From positions 124,001 to 188,000 of the forward strand of contig NZ_FNKZ01000001.1 in the NCBI RefSeq assembly GCF_900104255.1: DNA of 64,000 nucleotides, in the 5' to 3' direction. This DNA is from Pseudoxanthomonas sp. CF385. GTDB taxonomy: Bacteria; Pseudomonadota; Gammaproteobacteria; Xanthomonadales; Xanthomonadaceae. The notes under the pieces were generated by a model. The model was given only the letters and a program-made list of their open reading frames with translations. It searched no databases and was not told where the DNA came from. The position numbers were made by a program, and so were the translations under genes. Below, piece by piece: positions 1-9,111 of this stretch; the stretch's first letter is position 1; the number at the start of each line of letters is the position of its first letter.

Positions 1-1704
1 GCTCTCGCTGGCGCCGTAGTACACGCCGGTCTTCGGGTCGCGCTTGATGGCCTGATAGCCACCGTAGGGGCCGAGGGCCCATTCGACGTGGTGACCCTTG
101 TCCATCAGCGCGCGGATGGTTTCGTAGGGATAGCCGGATTCCAGCTGCACCACGCCGCCATCAGTCATCGCGGTGGCGCTGCCGACCGGTTCGGTGGAAC
201 CGTCGTGCTGGATGCGCGGCGCATCGCCGGCCTCCTGCAGGGTCATGCCGAAGTCGACCAGGTTCATCACGATCTGCACGTGTCCCTGCGGCTGCATGGC
301 GCCGCCCATCACGCCGAAGCTGACCCACGGCTGCCCGTCCTTCATGATGAAGGCGGGAATGATCGTCTGGAACGGCCGCTTGCCCGGCGCGTAGCAGTTG
401 GGGTGCGGCGTGGCGCCTTCGCAGCCCTGCAGCACGAACATCTCGCCGCGGTCCTGCAGGATGAAGCCCAGGCCGGTCGGCGTCATGCCGCTGCCCATGC
501 CGCGGTAGTTGGACTGGATCAGCGAGACCATCATCCCGTCCTCGTCGGCCACGGTCATGTAGATGGTGTCGCCTTCGTCCAGTTCCTTCGGCGTGCCCGG
601 CTGCACTTCGCGCAGCACCTTGTCCGGCGAGATCAGCTTCGCACGCTCGCGCGCATACGGCTTGGAGATCAGGCGCGCGACGGGCGCCGGCTGGAACGCC
701 GGATCGGCATACCAGCGGGCGCGATCGGCGAAGGCGAGCTTCTTCGCTTCGACGAACAGGTGCACGTGCTCGGCGCTGCCGAACGGAATCTTGCTGAAGT
801 CGTAGCCTTCCAGCACGTTGAGCATCTGCAGCGCGGCGATGCCCTGCCCGTTCGGCGGCAGTTCCCACACGTCGACCCCGCGGTAGCGCGTGCTGACCGG
901 CTCGACCCATTCGCCGCGGTGCGCCGCCATGTCCTCATACGCGAGGAAGCCGCCATTGGCCTTGAAGTACGCATCGATCGTGCGCGCGATGTCGCCGGTG
1001 TAGAACGCGTCGCGACCGCCGTCGGCGATCTTCTGCAGCGTGTTGGCCAGATAGGGGTTCTTCCACATCTCGCCGGTGCGGGGCGCGCGCCCGCCGATCG
1101 TGAACTGCTCGGTGAAACCGGGGAACTTCGACAACCGCGGCACCGAGCGATCCCAGTAATAGGCGATCGTCTGGTGGACCGGGTGGCCCTCGCGCGCATA
1201 GCGGATCGTGGGCGCCAGCAGGTCCTTCACCGGCAGCTTGCCGAAGCGGTCGTGCAGTGCGAACCACGCATCGACGGTGCCCGGCACGCTGACCGGCAAC
1301 GGCCCGTGCGCGGGGATGTCCGTGATGCCGTGCTGGGTGAAGTAACCCAGCGTCAGCGCTTTCGGCGACCGGCCCGAGCCGTTGTAGCCGTGCAGTTTCT
1401 TCGTCTTCGGGTCCCAGACGATGGCGAACAGGTCGCCGCCGATGCCGTTGCCGGTGGGCTCCATCAGGCCGAGCGCGGCATTGGCGGCGATGGCCGCGTC
1501 CATCGCGGTGCCGCCCTGCTTCATCACGTCCAGCGCGATCTGCGTGGCCAGGGGATGCGAGGTGGCCGCCATCGCATGCGGCGCGATGACGTCCGAGCGG
1601 GTGGCGAACGCGCGGCCGGCGATGCGGTCGGCGGCGACGGCGGGCAACGCGGCGGCGACGGCTAGGGCCATCGCCACGCAGGACACAAGGCGGGTGCGCA
1701 TCAT
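1..1704 (-). CDS. ggt: gamma-glutamyltransferase (C-terminal end beyond window)
   Basis: Gamma-glutamyltransferase of the Ntn-hydrolase superfamily. It cleaves glutathione and other gamma-glutamyl compounds, normally in the periplasm, after cutting itself into two subunits. 568 codons are visible and the frame stays open at base 1, so only a few C-terminal residues are missing for a family of about 570-590. The N-terminus is a Sec-type signal peptide with a hydrophobic Ala/Val/Leu core ending near AVAA. The nucleophile is inferred to be Thr380 in GDTIYMTVADEDG, which matches the autocleavage threonine at the start of the small subunit; GMGSGMTPTGLGF follows. Two ATG codons stand in tandem at the start and the outer one is used here. 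The gene upstream on the same strand ends 51 bases away, so co-transcription is possible. Confidence 0.93.
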   Translation of the reverse strand, partial: MMRTRLVSCVAMALAVAAALPAVAADRIAGRAFATRSDVIAPHAMAATSHPLATQIALDVMKQGGTAMDAAIAANAALGLMEPTGNGIGGDLFAIVWDPKTKKLHGYNGSGRSPKALTLGYFTQHGITDIPAHGPLPVSVPGTVDAWFALHDRFGKLPVKDLLAPTIRYAREGHPVHQTIAYYWDRSVPRLSKFPGFTEQFTIGGRAPRTGEMWKNPYLANTLQKIADGGRDAFYTGDIARTIDAYFKANGGFLAYEDMAAHRGEWVEPVSTRYRGVDVWELPPNGQGIAALQMLNVLEGYDFSKIPFGSAEHVHLFVEAKKLAFADRARWYADPAFQPAPVARLISKPYARERAKLISPDKVLREVQPGTPKELDEGDTIYMTVADEDGMMVSLIQSNYRGMGSGMTPTGLGFILQDRGEMFVLQGCEGATPHPNCYAPGKRPFQTIIPAFIMKDGQPWVSFGVMGGAMQPQGHVQIVMNLVDFGMTLQEAGDAPRIQHDGSTEPVGSATAMTDGGVVQLESGYPYETIRALMDKGHHVEWALGPYGGYQAIKRDPKTGVYYGASES

Positions 1705-1755
1705 CGACAGGCGATGGCGCGCGGCAGGCGCGCCTTCATCCGCCGATGGTACGCG

Positions 1756-2388
1756 TTACGGCCAGCGCGGCGGATTGGCCTGCCAGGCGCCGAGCACTTC
1801 GGCCAGCGTGTCGCGGTCTTCCTGCCGCCAGCCGGGCAACAGGCTGTCGTAGTTGCGGGCATCGGTCCACAGCAGCGGCTCGGTGCGCACGGCGGCGCCG
1901 TACCACGCCACCGCTTCGGCCTTGCGATCCAGCTTCCACATCGCCAGCGCCATCGTCGGCGGTATCCACGAAGGCCCGCCCGTCGTGCCCAGCAGGGTCG
2001 CCCACTGGCCCAGCGCGGCCTGGGGCTCGCCGTTGCGATAGAGGTCCCAGCCGTAGTTCCACCGGACGGCGCGGCCGAGGTTGCCGTTGGCGTCGCTGCT
2101 GCCCAGCAACTGCTGGTAGAGCTGCTTGCCCAGGTCCACGCGGCCCTCGGTGAAGGCCACGTGCGCCAGCTGCGCCGTGGCTTCGGTCGACTTGCGCCCG
2201 CGTTCGCGTTCGCGCACCAGCGCCTGCACGAGCGCCTCGCCCTCGCCCTGCACCACGACGATCTCTCGCGTCGCGGCCTTGTCCTCGTCGAAGTAGAACT
2301 CCTTCGGCTTCGGCACCGTCTGCGCGTGCGCGGACAACACCGCGGAGGCCAGCACGGTGGCCAGCAGCATGTTCTTAGCGAATTTCAC
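1756..2388 (-). CDS. secreted TPR-like protein of unknown function
   Basis: A 210-residue protein that I do not assign to a named family. A GTG start at 2388 is chosen because GGGGGA lies just upstream and the product then opens with a clean Sec signal (VKFAKNMLLATVLASAV, cleavage after AHA). The mature part is helical and carries TPR-like spacing: repeated segments with Tyr/Trp-Ala-Ala patterns around residues 85-170. A longer frame running back to 2469 exists but would put 27 polar residues in front of the signal. It lies on the same strand as the gamma-glutamyltransferase and just upstream of it. It diverges from the indolepyruvate oxidoreductase. Confidence 0.75.
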   Translation of the reverse strand: MKFAKNMLLATVLASAVLSAHAQTVPKPKEFYFDEDKAATREIVVVQGEGEALVQALVRERERGRKSTEATAQLAHVAFTEGRVDLGKQLYQQLLGSSDANGNLGRAVRWNYGWDLYRNGEPQAALGQWATLLGTTGGPSWIPPTMALAMWKLDRKAEAVAWYGAAVRTEPLLWTDARNYDSLLPGWRQEDRDTLAEVLGAWQANPPRWP

Positions 2389-2462
2389 GACATCCCCCGA
2401 CACTTGCAATGGATTCCCCGGCCCCATCCTAACCGCTGCAATGCACAACGGCGAAGTGACCG

Positions 2463-2491
2463 GCGTCACACAAAATGCCCGCTGTTACAAT
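2463..2491 (+). promoter_or_regulatory. possible promoter of the indolepyruvate oxidoreductase gene
   Basis: TACAAT at 2486-2491 is a good -10 match and is one of the few AT-rich hexamers in the 162-base divergent gap. The -35 position, about 17 bases upstream, is weak (GCGTCA). It lies 60 bases before the ATG at 2551. The call rests on sequence likeness only. Confidence 0.35.
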
Positions 2492-2550
2492 GCGCGCCTT
2501 CACGCCCGAGGGGTTTATCGGGCCACGCCAGCCGCTTGCACGGGCCCGCC

Positions 2551-5500
2551 ATGACCAGCACCGCCGAACTCACCTCGCCCTCGTCCGCCAACACGCCGCA
2601 GATCGGGGTGATCGACAGCGACTACACGCTGGAGCACAAATACACCCGCACCGACGGCCGCATCTACCTGAGCGGCGTGCAGGCGCTGGTCCGGCTGCCG
2701 CTGATGCAGCGCCTGCGCGACCAGGCCGCGGGCCTGAACACGGCCGGCTTCATCAGCGGCTACCGCGGCAGCCCGCTGGGTGGCTTCGACCTGGAGCTGT
2801 GGCGCGCGCGCAAGCACCTGGAGACGGCGGGGGTGAAGTTCACCCCCGGCCTGAACGAGGACCTGGGCGCCACCATGGTGTGGGGCACGCAGCAGACCAA
2901 CCTGTTCCCCGGCGCCAAGGTCGATGGCGTGTACTCCATGTGGTACGGCAAGGGCCCCGGCGTGGACCGCTGCGGCGACGTGTTCAAGCACGGCAACGCC
3001 GCGGGCACTTCGAAGTTCGGCGGCGTGCTGGCGCTGGCGGCGGACGACCACAACTGCCGCAGCTCGACGCTGCCGCACGGCTCGGAAGACGAGTTCGTCA
3101 GCGCGATGATGCCGATCCTCAACCCGGCCGGCGTGCAGGACATCCTGGACCTCGGCCTGGTGGGCTGGGCGATGAGCCGCTACACGGGCCGCTGGATCGG
3201 CTTCAAGACGATCGCCGAGACGGTGGAGTCGTCGGCCTCGGTGCAGGTGGATCCGTTCGCGCGCGAGATCGTGCTGCCGGAGGATTTCGCGATGCCGGCG
3301 GGCGGGCTCAACATCCGCTGGCCGAACCCGCCGCTGGACCAGGAGATGCGCCTGCACAAGTACGCGGTGGCGGCGGCGCAAGCCTTCGCCCGGGCGAACA
3401 AGGTGGACCGGATCGTGCTGGATTCGCCGCGCGCACGGCTGGGCATCGTCACCACCGGCAAGAGCTACCTGGACGTGCTGCAGGCGCTGGAATACCTGGG
3501 CCTGGACGAACAGGCCTGCGCCGACATCGGCATCCGCGTCTACAAGGTCGGCATGACCTGGCCGCTGGAGCCGGTGGGCATCACCGAATTCGCCCGCGGC
3601 CTGGAGGACATCGTCGTGGTGGAGGAGAAGCGCGCCTTCATCGAGCGGCAGATGAAGGAGTACTTCTACAACTGGCCCGGCAGCGCGGGCACGCGTCCGT
3701 CCATCGTCGGCAAGTACGACGAAGCCGGCGAATGGATCCTGCCGAGCACCGGCGAGCTGACCCCGGCCACCATCGCGGGCGTGATCGGCAAGCGCATCCA
3801 GCGCTTCTTCACGACGGAGTCCATCGAACAGCGCCTGCGCTGGATGGAGGACAAGGAAGCCGAGATGGCGCTGCCGCGCGCGAACTTCCCGCGCGTGCCG
3901 CACTACTGCTCGGGCTGCCCGCACAACACCTCGACGGTGGTGCCGGAAGGCTCGCGTGCGCTCGGCGGCATCGGCTGCCATTACATGGTCACGTGGATGG
4001 ACCGCGACACCGACACCTTCACCCACATGGGCGGCGAAGGCGTGACGTGGTCCGGGCAGGCGCCGTTCACCGAGACCGAGCACGTCTTCCAGAACCTGGG
4101 CGACGGCACGTTCTTCCACTCCGGCTCGCTGGCGGTGCGCCAGTCGGTCGCCACCGGGGTGAACATCACCTACAAGATCCTCTACAACGACGCGGTGGCG
4201 ATGACCGGCGGCCAGCCGGTGGACGGCACGCTGTCGGTGCCGCAGATCGCGCACATGATGCGCGCCGAGGGCGTGGACACGATCGTCGTGGTCAGCGACG
4301 AAGTCGGCAAGTGGAGCAAGCGCGAGATCTTCCCGTCGGGCGTGGAGTTCTTCGACCGCAAGGAGCTGGACGACGTACAGCGTCGCCTGCGCGAGGTGAA
4401 GGGCGTCTCCATCCTGATCTACGACCAGGTCTGCGCCACCGAGAAGCGCCGCCGCCGCAAGCGCGGCAAGCTGCCGGACCCGGCCAAGCGCACGATGGTC
4501 AACACGCTGGTCTGCGAAGGCTGCGGCGACTGCGGCGTGAAGAGCTTCTGCGTGTCGGTGCTGCCGAAGGAGACCGAGTTCGGCCGCAAGCGCGAGATCG
4601 ACCAGTCGAACTGCAACAAGGACTTCCGCTGCGTCGACGGTTTCTGCCCCAGTTTCGTCACCGTGCACGGCGGCAATCCGCGCAAGGGCAAGAAAGCCAA
4701 TGCGGCCGACCTGCTCGCCGCGTTGCCGGCGCCGACGTTCAAGTCGGACCTCGATCAGCCCTGGAACATCCTCATCACCGGCGTCGGCGGCACCGGCGTG
4801 GTGACCATCGGCGCGTTGCTCGGCATGGCCGGCCACCTGGAAGGAAAGGGCGCCAGCGTGCTCGACCAGACCGGCCTGGCCCAGAAAGGCGGCGCGGTGA
4901 CCACGCACATCCGCATCGCCCGCACGCCGGAGGACATCCACGCCGTGCGCATCGCCGCCGGCGAAGCCGACCTGGTGCTCGGCTGCGACATGGTGGTGGT
5001 CAACGACTACTGGGTGCTGTCGAAGGTGCGCGGCGAACGCTCGCAGGTGGTGTTGAACACCTACGAAGCGATGCCGGGCACGTTCACCACGCATCCGGAC
5101 ATGCAGTTCCCGGCCACCGACATCATCGCCGGCGTGAAGGTCGCCCTCGGCGGTCGCGACCCGCTGCTGGTCGATGCCACCCAGGTGGCGACCGCGCTGA
5201 TCGGCGACGCCATCGGCAGCAACCTCTTCATGCTCGGCTACGCCTGGCAGCAGGGCCTGGTGCCGATCTCGTTCGACGCGATCATGCGCGCGGTGGAGCT
5301 CAACGGCGCCGCCATCGAGATGAACAAGACGGCGTTCGCCTGGGGCCGGCTGGCGGTGGTCAATCCGCAGGCCGTGCAGGAAGCCGCGGGCCTGATCCGC
5401 AATGCGCAGACCGAGAGCGAGCGCACCCCGCGCGCCCTGCAGGTGCTGCCGCCGGGCGAATGGGAAAGCACCGAGTGGGGCGCCAACGCCGCGCCGCGCA

Positions 5501-6258
5501 ACCCGGGCAACGAAAGCGAACTGCGCGGCCTGCCCGAAGACGGCGCGCAGGGCGGCGACGTGGCCTTCCTGCCGCTGGACGACCTGCGCCTGTCGCGCTC
5601 GCTCGACGAGCTGATCGCGCGCCGCAAGGACTTCCTCACCGAGTACCAGGACGTGGCCTACGCGGCACGCTACACCGACCTGGTGACGAAGGTGCGCAAC
5701 GCCGAGAACACCCGCGCGCCGGGTTCGACCGCGCTGACCGAAGCGGTGGCCCGCTATTTCTTCAAGCTGATGGCGTACAAGGACGAGTACGAAGTGGCGC
5801 GCCTGTACACCAGCGGCGAGTTCCAGCGCCGGCTGGAGCAGCAGTTCGAGGGCGACTTCGAAGTGCGCTTCCATCTGGCACCGCCGCTGTTCGCCAAGAA
5901 GGACGCGCAGGGCCGCCTGATGAAGAAGGAATACGGCCCGTGGGTGTTCAAGGCCTTCGGCCTGCTGGCGAAGCTGCGCTTCCTGCGCGGCGGCGCCTTC
6001 GACGTGTTCGGCTACACCGACGAACGCAAGGGCGAGCGCCAGCTGATCGCCGAGTACGAACGGACCATCGCCGAGCTCGTGGCTGCGCTGGACGGCGGCA
6101 AGCTGGGCCTGGCGGTGGAGATCGCCAGCATCCCCGAACACATCCGCGGCTACGGTCACGTCAAGGAAAAGCACCTGCACGACGCCAAGGCGCGCGAGGC
6201 CGAGCTGCTGGGCCTCTGGCGCAACCCGAAGGCCCTGCACATCGTGCAGGCCGCCTGA
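2551..6258 (+). CDS. indolepyruvate ferredoxin oxidoreductase, fused subunits
   Basis: A 1235-residue 2-oxoacid:ferredoxin oxidoreductase that decarboxylates aryl pyruvates such as indolepyruvate to acyl-CoA and passes electrons to ferredoxin. The N-terminal part (about 1-690) carries the thiamine-diphosphate module, including GGIGCHYM and the GDGTFFHSG motif. A cysteine cluster (CEGCGDCG, then SNCNKDFRCVDGFC, about 650-700) should bind [4Fe-4S]. The gamma-type domain follows (TGVGGTGVVTIGALLG, about 748) and then a C-terminal extension of about 450 residues. This single-chain arrangement is typical of proteobacterial enzymes and differs from the separate IorA/IorB of archaea. The ATG at 2551 is used because the longer open frame upstream runs through the divergent promoter region. 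A weak hairpin follows the stop. Confidence 0.95.
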   Translation: MTSTAELTSPSSANTPQIGVIDSDYTLEHKYTRTDGRIYLSGVQALVRLPLMQRLRDQAAGLNTAGFISGYRGSPLGGFDLELWRARKHLETAGVKFTPGLNEDLGATMVWGTQQTNLFPGAKVDGVYSMWYGKGPGVDRCGDVFKHGNAAGTSKFGGVLALAADDHNCRSSTLPHGSEDEFVSAMMPILNPAGVQDILDLGLVGWAMSRYTGRWIGFKTIAETVESSASVQVDPFAREIVLPEDFAMPAGGLNIRWPNPPLDQEMRLHKYAVAAAQAFARANKVDRIVLDSPRARLGIVTTGKSYLDVLQALEYLGLDEQACADIGIRVYKVGMTWPLEPVGITEFARGLEDIVVVEEKRAFIERQMKEYFYNWPGSAGTRPSIVGKYDEAGEWILPSTGELTPATIAGVIGKRIQRFFTTESIEQRLRWMEDKEAEMALPRANFPRVPHYCSGCPHNTSTVVPEGSRALGGIGCHYMVTWMDRDTDTFTHMGGEGVTWSGQAPFTETEHVFQNLGDGTFFHSGSLAVRQSVATGVNITYKILYNDAVAMTGGQPVDGTLSVPQIAHMMRAEGVDTIVVVSDEVGKWSKREIFPSGVEFFDRKELDDVQRRLREVKGVSILIYDQVCATEKRRRRKRGKLPDPAKRTMVNTLVCEGCGDCGVKSFCVSVLPKETEFGRKREIDQSNCNKDFRCVDGFCPSFVTVHGGNPRKGKKANAADLLAALPAPTFKSDLDQPWNILITGVGGTGVVTIGALLGMAGHLEGKGASVLDQTGLAQKGGAVTTHIRIARTPEDIHAVRIAAGEADLVLGCDMVVVNDYWVLSKVRGERSQVVLNTYEAMPGTFTTHPDMQFPATDIIAGVKVALGGRDPLLVDATQVATALIGDAIGSNLFMLGYAWQQGLVPISFDAIMRAVELNGAAIEMNKTAFAWGRLAVVNPQAVQEAAGLIRNAQTESERTPRALQVLPPGEWESTEWGANAAPRNPGNESELRGLPEDGAQGGDVAFLPLDDLRLSRSLDELIARRKDFLTEYQDVAYAARYTDLVTKVRNAENTRAPGSTALTEAVARYFFKLMAYKDEYEVARLYTSGEFQRRLEQQFEGDFEVRFHLAPPLFAKKDAQGRLMKKEYGPWVFKAFGLLAKLRFLRGGAFDVFGYTDERKGERQLIAEYERTIAELVAALDGGKLGLAVEIASIPEHIRGYGHVKEKHLHDAKAREAELLGLWRNPKALHIVQAA

Positions 6259-6261
6259 CCG

Positions 6262-6290
6262 GAAACCCCGCTTCGGCTGGGTTTCTACTT
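6262..6290. terminator. probable weak terminator between convergent genes
   Basis: GAAACCC (6262-6268) pairs with GGGTTTC (6279-6285) around a CGCTTCGGCT loop, and TACTTT follows. It lies just after the indolepyruvate oxidoreductase stop and before the converging stop at 6307. The T tract is poor. Confidence 0.45.
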
Positions 6291-6306
6291 TCAAGCGCGC
6301 GCGTGC

Positions 6307-7146
6307 CTACGCGCGGCTTCTTCGCAGCGACGTCCACGCCATGCGCAACGGCGGCTTGAGCGGCCGCGCGAGCAGCCGGTAGACGAACGACAGCACGCGA
6401 CGCGTACGCGGCACCCGTCGGGCGAGCCCCTCCTCGATGGTGTAGACGCAGGGCGCGCAGAGCCCGCAGGGCCTGCCGCGCAGCGGCCGATGGCAGAACC
6501 ACGTCATCTCCATCAGCGGCCCCCATCCGGCGAGGTGCGCTTCCCGTTCCATCGCGCGCTTGTCGATCGAGAACAGCGGGAAGCTGAAATAGCGGAACAG
6601 TGTGTGCTCAGGCGTGCCCGCCTGGCCCGGCGCCACGCGCACGCTGCGGTAGGCGTCGGCCTGCTGGAACGCGACCACGCGCGACGACAGCAGCGCCTGC
6701 ACCTTGTCGTCCACGTGGACGCTCATCTCGATGCCGTCCACGCCGTGCTGCTTGCAGAACATCGGCAGCCACGCGTACTGGCTGCCGATGTACATCCGCG
6801 TCCGCACCTCGCGCAGGGCGTCGACGATGCCCGCATCGGGCTCCAGGTCGGCGACGCGGAAGCGGCGCAGCGGATGCAACAGGGCACGCGTATGCGGGTA
6901 CTGCGCATGCAGGGCCGCAGTGATCCGCGCGATCGCGTCCAGCTCGGTGGCGGTGGAGGCGCGCGTCGCATCCTCGAGGTAATAAGGCGTTACCGGCAGG
7001 CGATGCAGCAGCACCACGCGCAACAGCTGGAACGTCGAATCCCAGCCGCTGGTCCACAACAGCCGGACACCGTCGTCGGCATGCGCCTCCGACGGTGGGC
7101 GTGCCCGCGGCGATACGCGCGCGGCGGCGGAGGACGGTCGCGTCAT
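6307..7146 (-). CDS. QueC-like PP-loop ATP pyrophosphatase
   Basis: A 279-residue protein with two marks of the 7-cyano-7-deazaguanine synthase (QueC) family. A PP-loop lies near the N-terminus (LLWTSGWDSTF, residues 29-39, in place of the usual SGGxDS). Four cysteines sit in the exact QueC zinc-site spacing C-x8-C-x2-C-x2-C (Cys218, 227, 230, 233). QueC normally adenylates a carboxylate and makes a nitrile through an amide. This protein is longer than QueC (about 220-230) and has a basic C-terminal tail of about 45 residues. The Trp in the PP-loop and the absence of nearby queD or queE argue against it being the housekeeping QueC. The ATG at 7146 is preferred to a TTG two codons upstream. 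It diverges from the HDO/VOC pair across 211 bases. Substrate unknown. Confidence 0.72.
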   Translation of the reverse strand: MTRPSSAAARVSPRARPPSEAHADDGVRLLWTSGWDSTFQLLRVVLLHRLPVTPYYLEDATRASTATELDAIARITAALHAQYPHTRALLHPLRRFRVADLEPDAGIVDALREVRTRMYIGSQYAWLPMFCKQHGVDGIEMSVHVDDKVQALLSSRVVAFQQADAYRSVRVAPGQAGTPEHTLFRYFSFPLFSIDKRAMEREAHLAGWGPLMEMTWFCHRPLRGRPCGLCAPCVYTIEEGLARRVPRTRRVLSFVYRLLARPLKPPLRMAWTSLRRSRA

Positions 7147-7357
7147 GGGCAAATGCTAGCAATCACACCGCCATGGGAACGGCGCTTCTCTTCACATCCA
7201 TGAGCCCCGGCGCACACGTGCCGCGCAAGCGGATGTGCGGCGCCCCCTTCATCGGCACTGTGCACGCTCTACTCACGCCAGCCGTCTCCATCATCGTGAC
7301 GACGGCGTGCACGCGCGTTTCCGCCGCGTCCGCCGCGCCCACCCCCAGGAGCGAGCA

Positions 7358-8080
7358 ATGCAAGAACAACCCACGACCCGGGAGCAATTCTGGCGCTTCG
7401 CCGACGCCGCCAAGGAAGCGACGGAAGCGCTGGCCGCGCAGCGCATGCGGATCCTTCCCAGCCTCGACATCGCCGACCTGCGCGGGTTCTGCGTGCAGTA
7501 CCGGTTCTTCACCATCGACTACATCACCGACCTCGCCCTGCTGGTCTCGCGGCTCCCGTTCGGTGGCCTGCGCAGCCTGCTCGGCCAGATCCTCGCGGAG
7601 GAACTCGGCGAAGGCGATCCGGCGCGCGCACATCCGACGGTCTACGACCGCTTCCTGGCCAGCATCGGCGTGGACGAACGCGACATCGAACATCCGCTGC
7701 CGGCGAACGCGCGCATCCTGCAGGGGCTGACCCGCGACATGACCCGCAACCCGGTTGCCTACGGCGTGGGCCTGCGCGGGATGGGAGGCGAATGCCTGTG
7801 CCAGACCTACCTGTCGGTGATGTTCGACCACATGCGCACGCATCCCTACCTGCGCGCGAACGAGGACCGGATCGATTGGGAGTTCTGGACCATCCACACC
7901 GGCGAGGAGGACATCGTGCATGGCGAGCTGACCCGTGCCGCCATCGATGAGTACCTGCGCCAGGATCCGAGCGTGCTGCCCGAGCTGGCGCGCGGCTACG
8001 AACGCAGCATCAGCGCGTGGAACCTGTTCTGGCAGAACATCCTCGATGCGCACGCGCCGCGGCTGGAGGTCGCCTCGTGA
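7358..8080 (+). CDS. iron-containing redox enzyme, haem-oxygenase-like (HDO) fold
   Basis: A 240-residue helical protein resembling the haem-oxygenase-like diiron oxidases and oxygenases (the TENA/CADD/UndA-type superfamily). Candidate metal ligands lie at the expected places: Glu82 or Glu85 with His92, Glu145 in GMGGEC, and His180, Glu184/Asp185 and His188 in HTGEEDIVHGE. The last motif has one residue more than the classical H-x3-D-x2-H. Known members cleave C-C or C-N bonds or make unusual metabolites, so the chemistry here cannot be deduced. The ATG at 7358 follows an AGGAGCGAG Shine-Dalgarno sequence. Its stop overlaps the GTG start of the VOC gene (GTGA), so the two are translationally coupled. 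The QueC-like gene diverges upstream. Confidence 0.78.
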   Translation: MQEQPTTREQFWRFADAAKEATEALAAQRMRILPSLDIADLRGFCVQYRFFTIDYITDLALLVSRLPFGGLRSLLGQILAEELGEGDPARAHPTVYDRFLASIGVDERDIEHPLPANARILQGLTRDMTRNPVAYGVGLRGMGGECLCQTYLSVMFDHMRTHPYLRANEDRIDWEFWTIHTGEEDIVHGELTRAAIDEYLRQDPSVLPELARGYERSISAWNLFWQNILDAHAPRLEVAS

Positions 8081-8508
8081 ACGCGGTGGCCGCCGCGATC
8101 AGCCAGTTCCACCTCGCGTTCCCCGTGCGCGACCTGGACGAGGCGCGGCGATTCTACGGGCACACGATGGGCTGCCCGATGGGACGCAGCGACACGTCCT
8201 ACCAGGACTTCGATTTCTTCGGCCACCACCTGGTCGCGCATATCGGCGGCGACGGGCAGCCGCTGCACGACGGGCGCTTCGACGGCGAGGCCGTGCCGGT
8301 GCCGCACTTCGGCATGAATCTGGACCGCGCCGCATGGGAGGCGCTGGCGATGCGCCTCAAGGCCGCCGGCATTCCGTTCCACGAGGAACCGCACCTGCGG
8401 CTCAAGGGGAAACCGGGCCAGCACGTCACCATGTTCCTGTTCGATCCCTCGGGCAACGCGCTGGAGTTCAAGTCGTTCGACGATCCCGAACAGACCTTCA
8501 TCCCGTAA
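8077..8508 (+). CDS. VOC-superfamily (glyoxalase/dioxygenase fold) protein
   Basis: A 143-residue protein of the vicinal oxygen chelate superfamily. A possible metal triad is visible: His in SQFHLAFPV (about residue 12), His in VPHFGMNL (about 75) and Glu in NALEFKSF (about 132), the His-His-Glu set of Fe(II) dioxygenases of this fold. The GTG start at 8077 overlaps the stop of the upstream HDO gene by GTGA, and an earlier in-frame ATG at 8017 would lie deep inside that gene. Coupling to an iron oxygenase suggests that both act on one small molecule. The converging DUF938 gene ends 3 bases beyond its stop. Confidence 0.82.
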   Translation: MNAVAAAISQFHLAFPVRDLDEARRFYGHTMGCPMGRSDTSYQDFDFFGHHLVAHIGGDGQPLHDGRFDGEAVPVPHFGMNLDRAAWEALAMRLKAAGIPFHEEPHLRLKGKPGQHVTMFLFDPSGNALEFKSFDDPEQTFIP

Positions 8509-8511
8509 GCG

Positions 8512-9111
8512 TCAGGCCGCCCGCTGCCAGACGAGGCAGCGGTTGTTGGCCGGCATGGCGTTGTCCTCGATCAGGCGCAGGCCGATGCTGCGCGCCAGCG
8601 CATCGACGGCTTCGATATCGCGGATACCCGACGCGGGATCGCGGTCCTTCAGCCATTGCTCGAACGCGCGATTGCTCTCGCTAGTGAACTCGCCGCCGTA
8701 GTTGAAGGGGCCGTACACCACCAGCAGACCGCGCGGTTCCAGCACCGCGTCGACCCCGGCGAAGAACGCCTCCACCTGCGGCCAGCCCATGATGTGCAGG
8801 CTGTTCGCAGTGAACACTGTATCGAACGCCGCACGCGGCCAGGGCCCGTCGACATCCAGCACGATCGCTGGCGGCGTGTTCGGCAACGCCGCATCCTCAA
8901 GCCAAAGCGAGATGCCGGGCAGAAACTCCGCGCGATCGCTGCACTGCCAGGTCAGCCACGGCATCGCCGCCGCGAAATGCACCGCGTGCTGCCCCGTGCC
9001 GCTGCCGATTTCGAGGACGCGCCGCGCATCGCCGAGGTGGCGCTGCAGGACCTCCAGGATCGGGCCTTGGTTACGCTCGCACGACGGCGCGAAGGGCTTC
9101 TCCGCGGACAT
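8512..9111 (-). CDS. DUF938 SAM-dependent methyltransferase-like protein
   Basis: A 199-residue class I methyltransferase of the DUF938 family. The SAM motif VLEIGSGTGQHAVHFA is at about residues 33-48, with an acidic residue at the end of strand 2 (CSDRAEF) and the family signature FTANSLHIMGW near residue 100. The substrate is unknown. Its ATG overlaps the stop of the upstream NYN gene (TGATG), which implies coupled translation. Length is normal for the family. Confidence 0.88.
   Translation of the reverse strand: MSAEKPFAPSCERNQGPILEVLQRHLGDARRVLEIGSGTGQHAVHFAAAMPWLTWQCSDRAEFLPGISLWLEDAALPNTPPAIVLDVDGPWPRAAFDTVFTANSLHIMGWPQVEAFFAGVDAVLEPRGLLVVYGPFNYGGEFTSESNRAFEQWLKDRDPASGIRDIEAVDALARSIGLRLIEDNAMPANNRCLVWQRAA

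Noticed and set aside
2515..6294. 1259-codon open frame on the - strand opposite the indolepyruvate oxidoreductase
   Set aside because: Its residue make-up (His, Arg, Ala, Val, Gln) is that of the complement of a GC-rich gene, and no family motif is present. The + strand gene has clear thiamine and Fe-S motifs.
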